DNA of 64,000 nt from positions 1 through 64,000 of the forward strand of contig NW_005179321.1 of the NCBI RefSeq assembly GCF_000350225.1, given 5' to 3'. Both the position numbers and the translations under genes were made by a program. Each line of letters starts with the position of its first letter. Position 1 is the first letter of the stretch. The stretch is from Chondrus crispus. Lineage: Eukaryota > Rhodophyta > Florideophyceae > Gigartinales > Gigartinaceae. The notes under the pieces are model-generated. The model saw only the letters and a list, made by a program, of their open reading frames with translations, searched no databases and had not been told where the DNA came from. Shown here one piece after another: positions 53,931-64,000 of the stretch.

Positions 53931-54522
53931 CTAATTGAAAACTCAATATTAACATTAAATTTATAATGATTACAACATGCGCTAATTAGTAACGAAATCG
54001 CGTCCCAAGGACGCGGGGGTTTGGAGCACCATTGTCTGGATGATGGTAGAGCTTGTGCGACAATTAAATGATCATTAAATATTAACCACAATTATTTACT
54101 AATTACAATATTTCTAATTAGGGGATTAATGGAGTAGGAGATTAATTAATGTCTGACACTGTCAAGCAAGAGTTAACAGCTGACACTGTCCAGCAATTAC
54201 GCGGACAACTCCCACGTACAACGGTCGTCACACACGACCTCCATTCGAGTTGGTGTGCTTGTTTAATGCATTGGGTCTATTTATTTGCAGACTTATTACT
54301 GCACTCTAGGGCACTCTAGACTTCGTATTGTGACATTACGGCTTAAAAGACGTAGTCGATTCCACGATAGATTGGCAAAGGATATATAAGTAAAGTTTGT
54401 TGTTCAGTTATAGTGTGGGATTTTTCGACTATAGAGCCCTGCCGGGCTCTCAAAAATATCAAGGTACATCGCGCAGGCTTGCAAGAGCAGGCAAGGTCTT
54501 TGGTATGATATGCAAAGTTTCT

Positions 54523-54658
54523 GCCGTGCAACAAGATTTTCAAAAGCTGTATGGGTGGCCAGCCATACTGCAACTAATGAAATTTTTGCTAATTTTTTGG
54601 AGGTCGATTCCAGTATGGCTGGCCACCCATACAGCTTTTGAAAATCTTGTTGCACGAC
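54523..54658. repeat. foldback with 48-bp arms (first in copy 2)
   Basis: Same as 37,671-37,806, with one arm mismatch at another place. Confidence 0.8.
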
Positions 54659-55140
54659 AAAAATGCAATGTATTACACGTGGCGAATAAAATGCAATGTA
54701 CTTCACGTGTGAATGACCAAAATGCAATGAAGTACACGTGGCGACCAAAATGCAATGTTTTAGACGTGGCGACTTAATCAATGTCCGACAGTGTAATGTT
54801 CGGCGATTGCGTCCTAAGGACGCGGAGTTCCGGAGTGCCATTGTTCTAGTGATGGTACTGCTCGACATTAATTAAATCAAAGTTAAATATATAGTGTTTA
54901 TAATAGGCATTAATTAATGTCCGACAGTGTAATGTTCCAGGATGGCGTCCTAAGGACGCGTTGTTTCGGAGTACCATTGTTCTAATGATGGTACTGTGCT
55001 GCTCGACATTAATTACATCATAGTTAAATATATAGTGTTTATAATATGCATTAATTAATGTTCGACAGTGTAACGTGTTATAGATTGCGTTTTGATCTCC
55101 ACGTGTCATACAAAGCATTTCTGTTCGCACGTGTAATACA
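54658..55140 (+). repeat. CACGTG tandem and 136-141-bp hairpin monomers (left block, copy 2)
   Basis: Reads like 40,393-40,865 of copy 1, with few differences. Confidence 0.7.
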
Positions 55141-55292
55141 TTGCGTTAGGGTGATTTTTTGGTAATGGTTTGGGGGGTGATTTGTGTGTGATTCTAGTGC
55201 GGTTGTCGCGCGACAAGATTTCATTTTGCTGTATGGGTGGCCAGCCATACTACAACTTTATTAAAATTTGATAACTTTTCGGAGGGCAATTC

Positions 55293-55316
55293 TAGTATGG
55301 GTGGCCACCCATACTA
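55293..55316. repeat. 24-bp perfect palindrome, first in copy 2
   Basis: Half-site TAGTATGGGTGG, identical to the sites in copy 1. Confidence 0.75.
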
Positions 55317-56395
55317 ACATTTCCTGTATTGGTAATATAGTGCTGACCTGTGTCTGTGGGACGAAAACGGCTCTATATCGAACCTGGCAGTATAAGAAAA
55401 CTGAAATTTCGACTTTTAAATGCCACTTTTCTTGCATCACTGCCTTCGAAGTGTGGTTCCGTGAACTCCGATACCCTCCGATCACGAAGAAGCGGGTGTC
55501 CGTCGGATACTTTATTGCGTGGAAACTACGGTATGATCCATTGCCTGCGTCTCAATACCTATGGTGTGCTGTACTGTCGTCTGGATCAAACTACATGAAA
55601 ATTCTAACTAATTGAAAACTAAATATTAACATTAAATGTATAATGATTACAACATGCCCCAATTAATTACCAAACTGCGTCCCAAAGACGCAAGGGTTTG
55701 AAGCACCATTGTCTGGATGATGGTAGAGCTTGTGCATCAATTAAATGATCATTAAAAATTAACTCAATTATTTACTAATTACAATATTTGTATTTAGGGG
55801 ATTAATGGAGTAGGGGACTAAGTAATGTCTGACACAGTCAAGCAAGAGTTAATAGCTGACACTACCAAGCAATTATGCAGACAACTCCCACGTACAACGG
55901 TCCTCGCGCACGACCTCCATTGATTCCAAATTTTAGAAAAATGTCTTAGATTTTGGTTCTGTGATCAGTGGTCACTGATCACAGACCAAGGAGGGGTGTC
56001 GTACGACACCTCCAAATCTTGGACACAACCGGTTGAAACGGCAGCCCAATAATATCGAAAAAATATTTGCGTTAATAGGATGGTACAGTTTTAGAAGACC
56101 TTAATGTTAATGGAATGTACTTCAGATAGAGCGAGTCTGGCTTTAGGGCGGTGAGAATGTAGAAGGGTCTGTGGGTACAGAGCAATACTCGCGTTAATGG
56201 GATATTACAGTTTTAGAAGACCTCAATATTAAATGGAAAGTACTTCAGATAGAGGGAGGCTGGCTTTAGGGCGAAAAAACTGTCAACGGGCCTGTGAGTA
56301 GAGCGGGTATCGCTCGTGGCGAAGTTGTCGTGGCGAAGTTGTCATCGCCAAAACTTAAGATTGCAAATTTTTAGAAAATGTTTTAGATTTTGGCC

Positions 56396-56469
56396 CTGTG
56401 ATCAGTGGGTCTGTGATCAGTGGGTCTGTGATCAGTGGGTCTGTGATCAGTGGTCACTGATCACAGACC
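56396..56469 (+). repeat. 15-bp tandem ending in a palindrome, copy 2
   Basis: Same three units and palindrome as at 39,321-39,394. Confidence 0.8.
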
Positions 56470-57332
56470 GGCGAAGGGTGTCGTACGACATCGTCCTTGC
56501 TGTAAAATTTGACAAAATTTTAGATTCCAAATTTTTTGGCAAATGGCCCTGTGATCAATGGGTCTGTGATCAGTGGTCACTGATCACAGACCGGCGAAGG
56601 GTGTCGTACGACATCGTCATTTTAAGAAATATTTGCACCACAACCAAACGCTTCCAGCCCCCCAAACGGTGCATGCACCTTTCCGCCCTGCGCCTTCCAG
56701 AACTCCGATCTCTCCACAGGCAGAGAGGCTCTACTGTGGGCTCACAAGAAGACTTCGTAATAACGAACAACACTTTTGTACAATTGTCGGATCTTGCTGT
56801 CATCGAAAGTTGTGTAAAAGCCATGTACGTGAGCATTAAATATATAATGATTGCAATATGCGTTAATTAATAACGAGATCGCGTCCCAAGGACGCTGGGT
56901 TTTGGAGCACCATTGTCTGGATGATGGTAGAGCTTGTGCAACAATTAAATGATCATTAAATATTAACGTCAATTATTTACTAATTGCAATATTTCTAATT
57001 AGGGGATTAATGGAGTAGGGGATTAATTAATCGCAGTCCTCGCGCACGACCTCCATTCCAGTTGGTGTGCTTGTTTAATGCATTGGGTCTATTTATTTGC
57101 AGACTTATTACTGCACTTTAGGGCACTCTAGACTTCGTATTGTGACATTGGGGCTTAAAGACGTAGTCGATTCCACGATAGATTGGCAAAGGATATATAA
57201 GTAAAGTTTGTTGTTCAGTTATAGTGGGGGATTTTTCGACTATAGAGCCCTGCCGGGCTCTCAAAAATATCAAGGTACATCGCGCAGGCTTGCAAGAGCA
57301 GGCAAGGTATTTGGTATGATATGCAATGTTCT

Positions 57333-57468
57333 GTCGTGGAACAAGATTTTCAAAAGCTGTATGGGTGGCCAGCCATACTGCAACTAATGTAATTTTTGCT
57401 AATGTTTTGGAGGTCGATTCCAGTATGGCTGGCCACCCATACAGCTTTTGAAAATCTTGTTGCACGAC
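57333..57468. repeat. foldback with 48-bp arms (second in copy 2)
   Basis: Same as 40,258-40,393, with one mismatch in the left arm. Confidence 0.8.
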
Positions 57469-57940
57469 AAAAATGCAATGTATTACACGTGGCGAATAAA
57501 ATGCAATGTACTTCACGTGTGAATGACCAAAATGCAATGAAGTACACGTGGCGACCAAAATGCAATGTTTTTGACGTGGCGACTTAATCAATGTCCGACA
57601 GTGTAATGTTCGGCGATTGCGTCCTAAGGACGCGGAGTTCCGGAGTGCCATTGTTCTAGTGATGGTACTGCTCGACATTAATTAAATCAAAGTTAAATAT
57701 ATAGTGTTTATAATAGGCATTAATTAATGTCCGACAGTGTAATGTTCCAGGATGGCGTCCTAAGAACGCGTTGTTTCGGAGTACCATTGTTCTAATGATG
57801 GTACTGTGCTGCTCGACATTAATTACATCATAGTTAAATATATAGTGTTTATAATATGCATTAATTAATGTTCGACAGTGTAACGTGTTATAGATTGCGT
57901 TTTGATCACCACGTGTCATACAAAGCATTTCTGTTCGCAC
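57468..57940 (+). repeat. CACGTG tandem and hairpin monomers (right block, copy 2)
   Basis: Counterpart of 40,393-40,865. The second monomer has GCGTCCTAAGAACGC, one mismatch in the first hairpin. Confidence 0.7.
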
Positions 57941-58101
57941 GTGTAATACATTGCGTTAGGGTGATTTTTGGTAATGTTTTGGGGGGTGATTTGGGTGTGA
58001 TTCTAGTGCGGTTGTCGCGCGACAAGATTTCATTTTGCTGTATGGGTGGCCAGCCATAGTACAACTTTATTAAAATTTGATAACTTTTCGGAGGGCAATT
58101 C

Positions 58102-58125
58102 TAGTATGGGTGGCCACCCATACTA
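58102..58125. repeat. 24-bp perfect palindrome, second in copy 2
   Basis: Identical to the other three copies, although the imperfect partner to its left has gained a change (CCATAGT in place of CCATACT). Confidence 0.75.
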
Positions 58126-58300
58126 ACATTTCCTGTATTGGTAATATAGTGCTGACTTGTGTCTGTGGGACGAAAACGGCTCTATATCGAACCTGGCAGT
58201 ATAAGAAAATTGAAATTTCGACTTTCTAAAGCCACTTTTCTTGCATCACTACTTTCAAGGAACTCACGCAGGGCGCTATCACTCATACTGCACATCTGCA

Positions 58301-59032
58301 CTAAAGATTCAAGTCTTACAAAAGCCAAAACGCTTTATGCTGGGACCACAGACGCAGTGACGGACCTGGAATACTGGGATGGTCTGTTGCTGCGTTGTTT
58401 TTTGTGTCTATCCCTATCCCCCTGCCTCTGCCGTCCTCTTGCTCTGCCCTCGTCCTTGTGCCGCCGTCGCCCCCGCCGCTGGCACCGCCGCTGCCGCCAT
58501 TTGGCATTAGTCCCCTAAATCCCCTAATCGGATTGGTCTACTTCTTTTCTCGATCTGTTTATCGAAGATTGTGCTCTCACTGCCGTCCAAATCCGTAAGT
58601 ACCACAAGTAAGGCGAGCCAGTCAACGGGGGCTGCTTCATTCTTGCTTGAAATCGCAGCAAATGATACGGCATCGCTTCGGAATGTTGTATCCTTACTCG
58701 GGGACGTCGAGAGGAACACACCCACCGTTAAGTTATTTTTGCTGGCTTCAGAAGTTGAAAGCAAAGAAATTAACACGCCAAAAAAACAGCAAACACTCTA
58801 ACTAAAGAAATAGAAACGATCGCAAAATTCTCGCTGCTTTACCATGTACAAATCTCTGTAACTTGGAGTCACTCGCTTCTTCTGACAGTGCCACTTGTTT
58901 CTCTTTGCTGATCAATGGAAGTATCCGTACTCTAAAGCGCAATAGATCGCGCTCAGTCACAGGCCTGAAGGAAGTAGGCCGTCTCCGCATCGGCCGTTGA
59001 AGAGAAACACAGAGAACAGGGCTCTGAGGTGA
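58301..59032. other. no recognisable gene (counterpart of 41,231-41,957)
   Basis: Holds the same CCG-rich run and the CCCCTAAATCCCCTAATC motif near 58,513. Confidence 0.5.
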
Positions 59033-59376
59033 TTAAATTGTACTGGGGTAAAGCATGACGCGAACGCCCTTTCCGATGGAATTCGGTGGCAACTGATTGC
59101 GGAATTTCGCGCGTACGTGACCGTTGTTTCCGTGCGGGGCAATAATGCGGCCCCACATAACGCGATACTTTCTCGAGGCGCCGCTTGGAGTCTTCTTCTC
59201 GACTAGACCCTTGTAGACGTAAGCTACTCGCTTACACATGTAGAACTGGGCATCCTTGCGATCCGATCCTTGATGCCGTCGATTAGAAGGCGTGACTGGC
59301 CACACTGCTGGTTACGTAGATTACGCTTGTAACCAAGATGTATTCCCTTGGAATGTAACCTTACGGTGTTCGTCAT
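59033..59376 (-). pseudogene. RPL35A: cytosolic ribosomal protein eL33 (RPL35A), frameshifted, copy 2
   Basis: Same sequence as 41,958-42,301, with the same 5-bp duplication and therefore the same frameshift. The end reads YPSTI in place of YPSAI. Because both copies share the break, it was present before the unit was doubled. A functional eL33 gene must lie elsewhere, since this protein is needed by the 60S subunit. Confidence 0.9.
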
Positions 59377-60253
59377 TGTGATAGTTGAGATGGGCGAAAT
59401 GAAGCACCGACGGTTTCAAGTGTGAGTGCAGGAAAGCGATAAGCACTATGCCGGTACGACACAGGAGGCAGAGATATTTTCATGCTTTAATCGCACGCGT
59501 CTTCCTTCATGAAATCATGAAGGTAGAGAACATGCCCCCAAAGCCTCCTTCTCTTCTTCCTCCTGCCATTCACTATCGGGATACCCTATTGATCAGTGCA
59601 CCGAAGCCTTTTCTGTTTCCCAGAGTTCATGGACAGGTTCACGATGAGCCTGAAGACCCCTGCCATTTACCAAGAAAAAGCATTTGTGATTGCGCGGGAA
59701 AAAGTCGAGCCACGACTGACCAACGTCATAAATACGTCACTTTTGGCACACGGGAGTGATACGGGTAGCAACTTAAACTAGCAGTCTAAGCTTCTCTTTG
59801 CAGTTTCGCCCTAGGCTCCTTCCTACCTAATGTACACTGACGCTTTGTTTGATAATCCAGATCAAAAATGATGAACTATTGCAGTTGTCCTATCCCTCCA
59901 ACCGATTAGTCACTTATTCTAAATTTCACAAGCATCACTACAGTCCATGGGCAACTTCACCAGAACCAATCTGGAATGACTTGCACTTCCGCTCTGCAAT
60001 AAACTTCATATTCAAATTACAAGAGAAAGAAACATGCCCATTTTCCACAAGCATTATCAGCCTTGTAATGTCATCTGCATAAATGCAAATAGACTCATGG
60101 TGCTTCTACTCTAGTGCTGGCGCGAAGTGTAGGGAGTGCCTCGTGCGTATTTGATGGTAGATGGAGAGGGGCTACGCATGAGCATAGAAGGATGTGCAGT
60201 GCTGCAACATCATCACCCAAACACGTGCCAATGCCTGTGACAACCGAGCAAGG
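59377..60253. other. no convincing gene (counterpart of 42,302-43,178)
   Basis: Almost identical to copy 1; nothing recognised. Confidence 0.5.
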
Positions 60254-60815
60254 TTACCCTACCCCTATACCACGTCTGCCCTCAGTGACATATTGGCTAT
60301 AATAGCTCCGTCCCGCACCAGGCTGGGATGAAGCGCCATTGCCTCTCCTTCTCCATGCCCCTGCATTGCGCACTACAACAGCCTCGAAGCTCTCTCTGCA
60401 TCCATCGCAAAACCCGTCCCCTCCGTCCCGCAGTAGGAGCGTCATGCCGAGCATAGCATCGTGATCTTGGCGCATCTGGATCGCACGCTCGTACAACTCG
60501 GCGCCGCGGCCCGCGTTGGTTCGCACGACCTCCGCACGTCGTATTTGCATGTCGCAAAGCCTCACCATCGCCTCGGCATCTCCGTGCCCTTCCACCCCAA
60601 GTTCAAACAGCTTCACAGATTTCACCGCACCCAAGGTTGCTCATAGCGTCACCATCATTGCCTTTCTCGACCCGCAATCTTACAACTCCACACTACGATC
60701 TATATTTCTCTCGACTCCCTCGATGCTTCCCTCCATCAGAACACCAAGTGGGACCATCGATTCAATACCATCGTGCTCAATCGCGCTCGGTGCTTCGGTC
60801 CCCCAAAATTTAATG
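60254..60815 (-). pseudogene. Sel1-repeat protein relic, copy 2
   Basis: Counterpart of 43,179-43,740 with a few substitutions (for example RLCDMQIRRAEVV in place of RLCHMPIRRAEVV). The same frame break is shared. Confidence 0.65.
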
Positions 60816-62959
60816 GCGTTTTTCAAAGTAAAACGTGCGTGATTTCTTTGTCCCGCGGGTGGCCCCTGTCTTGTTGGCGAGCTCCGATTGGATGCTTCCT
60901 GTCTTGTTGACGAGCTCCGGCCTCCACCTCTGGAAAGAAGGGTCAAAAGAGCAAGAGACAACTTTCCAATGATGAGACCAAGAAACCAACCCGTCAACCT
61001 TTTTCATTTCGCCACGGCTCCGCCATCTCCTCGAATATTTCAGGAAGTCCTGGTTCACCCCCAGCCGCGGAATGTCTTGAACAGAATGAGGCTGCTGCAA
61101 AAGGAGCGGCAGGCCATCGCGCCAGTCGTGCCAAGGTCATGAAAGAGTGCAAGGCCAGCGCGATGGTGTCGGGGATGAGACCCAAATCGCCAAGCCCTGT
61201 TCAGGGCGAGGAATCGAACGAATCATTCAACTCAACTCGTGAAAGGCGGGAGGGCGAAGTCTCTAGAAGAAACAAGGGCGACAGAAGTGCATGGGCAGAC
61301 TCGGTGAAGTCCAAGGACTCGCAAAAGCGACAGTCTAAGGTCGGACCCATTGCCCAGAATTCTACTACGAAGAGGAGATCAAGTGGTTCGACTGAGACAC
61401 AGCCCGCGAAACGTCCGAAACGTCAGGATCAGTCTGCTGTTTCTGGCAAGCAGAAGACCTCAGAAGGTATGTAGGGGATTTGGTGGTGGACCTGGAACAG
61501 GGCGTGTGGCGGAGAAATGGAAAACGTAGAAAGAAGGGGATATGCGCTATAAACGGAGGGATGAATTTGCACTTGTGTATAAAGCTGTTGATTTGAGATG
61601 GGGGGTCCGTACCTGGGTCTTCGACGGCCGGCGACTTTGTGAAGTCTCTGCTGAGTGTGAACCATCGGCATCACCGAGGCCATCACTGTTTGTCAGCGTT
61701 GTGGCGGCGTGGCGTACCCCGGTACCGTCACCTACTGGTAGGCCACCACTCCCATCGACTGGGACATTGCTCATGTCATCAAGCGCTGTTGCAGTTGTAT
61801 TGACCAACACCCCAACGCCCCTGTCATCTGTGAATGAATTCTCGGCGAAACGGACGCCTGCGCCCTCATCAAGTTTGGATGAAGTTCCACCGATCGGGAC
61901 ACCAACACCATAGGGTACGGTGTTCGTGAATGTAGTTACTGTTGTAAAACAAATGGAGTACTTCTATTGGACATGTTGTGTGAGTTTGGCCCTGATGTAT
62001 CTCCTATCACTCCAATTTCTCATAATTATTTACATAGCAGATCGTGTCCAAGAACGCAAATACAGAAAAATCCCACCTACATCGATAGATGTTGACTTGG
62101 TCGATTGGTGTGGACCGGAAAAAAAACGTTGACGGTCGGACACCCTCGTACTGCTAAAAAAAGTCTCATATCGCCGACACAGTAGCTACAGAAGCACGCG
62201 ACAGAAGCACACGACAAGGGCTCCAAATAAGACAAGGGCCATGTCATGAAAGAAGGCGATGGAGGGGGGATCCACGAGATTTTGAAAGGGACAAGACCGG
62301 TAGGAGAAGACGACAGCCCAAGCTTGAAAGTGGGCAAACAGTTGATGATTTAGAAAGGGCAACTTCTCCGAAGCGACTGTCCGAGAAGGCCGTCTCAAGG
62401 GAGAACCAATAAACTTAGTAAGCGACGAGGTCATGGACGATCCGCTTTCCGCGTTCCGAAATGGAATTTGTCGCTATCTTTTTCGCACCTGTTTCGCATT
62501 CTGTCATGCGTGGGTTAGCCTTTCTAGCATTGCTCCGCGCTGACGCTATATATAAAGTATTGCTACAGTGAAATGTTTCAAGTCATGAATGACGGAATCT
62601 CATGACCCATTCAAGTTATTACCAATACTGCAATCGTGAAACTGCGGGATGTCCTAACGCGAATGCTATGCTACATTCCCCGCTGGAGTGTGTCTACACC
62701 TGGAGGCGAATGTAAAGCGTAGATATCAGCCTACGCACGCACAGAGGCGTAGGTACGAGCCCTATACCCATGGGTTGGACGGATGGGAGGTTAGGCGTCG
62801 AAATTGGCATCGCTATCTACAACAAGCCCTTAGAAGCGGAGGGCGTGATATAGCTAGGAAGTGCAGCAGACGAGGAAAGAGGGGGGTGCAGGTTGAGGAG
62901 GGAGAGGACTCGAAGTAGCCGTGAAAGGGGGATGTACAGAGGATCTAGGCGATAAAATT
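60816..62959. other. tail of copy 2, no recognised gene
   Basis: It includes the basic frame at 61,139-61,474 (+), counterpart of 44,064-44,399, and short frames without motif. The bases at about 62,766-62,814 differ completely from copy 1 at the same place. A TATATATAAA box lies near 62,550. Confidence 0.45.
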
Positions 62960-64000
62960 AGGATTAGAATGACTTGTGTAGTGTATACAGATGAGGTATT
63001 TCGAAAAGCATCACAAAAACGTTGAAAGAAAGTAGTGCATCTGAAATATATGATCAGCAGTTGTCGTACATGCAGACCGCCTAGTCGACATCAAATACAA
63101 ACTCTGTACATCCACCAGAAAACCATTCCTCATCGGCATACTGACGCGAACCAAAGTATACTGTGCTGCCTAATGAATTCAATCCATATCGTACGTTTCA
63201 TCCGTAAAACATACATCCTAGTTACAAGCACATAAAAAGTTATTTCAAAACCAGACAAACCGAGCTAAAATGGTTTTGTGGCGTTCCACAATCATGTTAT
63301 CGAGTAACAGGCTCCGATGGCTATATTCCGAAACACCAATCTGATATGTACAGAGCCCTTGTCGTATATAACCAAGTCCGAGGTTGACTAGAATGATGGT
63401 GTGTAAAGCAACCAGCTGAACGCAACAAAATAAAGTAAAAAATACACAGTGCATCAAAGTAGCTGTCGGAGAGAGAGTGGTCCAAGGGCAGTGTCGCTTT
63501 TGCCGCTGGTGTTGCCGTTGCCGCCGTAGCCTCCGTTGCCGCCGCTGGTTTTGCTGTTGCCGTCGCTGGGGCCGCTGGGGCCGCTGGGGCCGTTGCGGGG
63601 AAGCTTTACTAAAGAAGGCACTATTGAGCGACCTCCCCCCTGTACCAATATTTTGTAGACTAGCACGGACACCAGCAATAATGTTTCAGATTTTTCGTAG
63701 ATAGATCCCTGCTCGCCGAATACGTTACAATACTGTACCAATATTTGTAGACCAGCAAGGAGTCCAGCAATTTGTTATTAGAGATATCTTGGTAGACCAG
63801 CAAGGGGATGGTCCCATCTCCTAGAAGTTGACAGAGTGATCCATTTTAATGTAATTGTGCGGTGAGGTTGTCCGTAAAGTCACAAAGACGCGTGTTTTGG
63901 CGACGACTTTGCTCGGACTGTCTGTACCGTGACATTTGATCTTTCATATCTTCACGATGACTATACCCATGTCCGAACAGACGCGCGTTCAGGTGAGCTG
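62960..64000. other. right flank, no recognisable gene; low-complexity and direct repeats
   Basis: A GCCGCTGG-rich stretch at 63,500-63,600 includes three CCGCTGGGG steps and would encode a Gly/Ser/Pro-rich string on the minus strand. A direct repeat of about 39 bp (CTGTACCAATATT and following) occurs at about 63,641 and 63,735. No gene is recognised. Confidence 0.5.

Larger units (their letters stand above)
53931..58300. repeat. AT-rich palindrome zone, copy 2
   Basis: Same build as in copy 1. The left block (54,660-55,140) has the full four-unit CACGTG tandem and two hairpin monomers, which in copy 1 are found only in the right block (40,393-40,865). This accounts for the added length of about 224 bp. 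Confidence 0.75.
46142..62959. repeat. tandem large unit, copy 2 (16.8 kb)
   Basis: Same left and right borders as copy 1. The offset to copy 1 is about 16,849 bp over the helicase gene and 17,075 bp from about 57 kb on, because the palindrome zone is some 224 bp longer. It contains an assembly gap close to the left border. The right border is followed by unrelated sequence. Confidence 0.9.

Noticed and set aside
46142-62959. Copy 2 as a simple assembly duplicate of copy 1
   Set aside because: The copies differ at scattered bases, by a minisatellite unit, by a 224-bp tract and by an unrelated patch, and have different right flanks, so both appear to be real.
63454-63741. Collagen-like Gly/Pro/Ser frame
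   Set aside because: It results from a short GCCGCTGGG microsatellite and has no structured part or start support.

Overview
The window looks like nuclear DNA of a eukaryote with few or no introns, most likely a florideophyte red alga of the Chondrus type. This is inferred from intron-free eukaryotic relics (a cytosolic ribosomal protein eL33 copy and Sel1-repeat sequence), a mixture of Ty1/copia, chromovirus Ty3/gypsy and LINE-type sequence, and the absence of any operon-like or bacterial gene arrangement. The species cannot be fixed from the sequence alone. Living genes are scarce: most of the window is mobile, repeated or decayed.

1-11,862: a graveyard. The 3' part of a copia element (1-about 2,860) abuts the C-terminal half of an APH/choline-kinase-like gene (about 2,860-3,384). 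Next come a decayed minus-strand multidomain gene with an XPG/FEN1-like part and a CXC cysteine cluster (4,405-7,592), a broken SET-domain gene (about 7,605-8,165) and a second copia remnant. Two intact reading frames follow: a 448-residue LINE-type RNase H protein without a reverse transcriptase (9,385-10,731) and a small secreted Cys/His-rich protein with its own TATA box (11,140-11,484, minus).

11,863-26,723: one complete, GC-rich Ty3/gypsy chromovirus of 14.9 kb with near-identical 669/674-bp LTRs and a TTTAC target-site duplication. Gag, protease, RT, RNase H, integrase and chromodomain parts read on the minus strand. Between pol and its 3' LTR lies an unusual 6-kb segment that carries a 715-codon frame in antisense, bounded by two copies of a hairpin plus polypurine module.

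26,724-29,345: no recognisable gene.

29,346-62,959: the most striking part. A unit of about 16.5-16.8 kb is present twice in direct tandem (29,346-45,889 and 46,142-62,959; by eye about 98-99% alike), separated by 252 bp rich in TTAGGGG-like repeats. Each unit has, in order, a 26-bp minisatellite, a minus-strand gene for a roughly 1,890-residue protein combining two C2H2 fingers, a tyrosine-recombinase-like domain, a RecQ-type helicase and a C-terminal Cys cluster, a 4-kb AT-rich zone full of palindromes and foldbacks, and a host-derived block with an eL33 pseudogene and a Sel1-repeat relic. The arrangement recalls subtelomeric helicase elements (yeast Y', fungal telomere-linked helicases). 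Each helicase copy carries a different lesion. A 709-base assembly gap lies at the start of the second unit.

62,960-64,000: no recognisable gene; low-complexity and short direct repeats.
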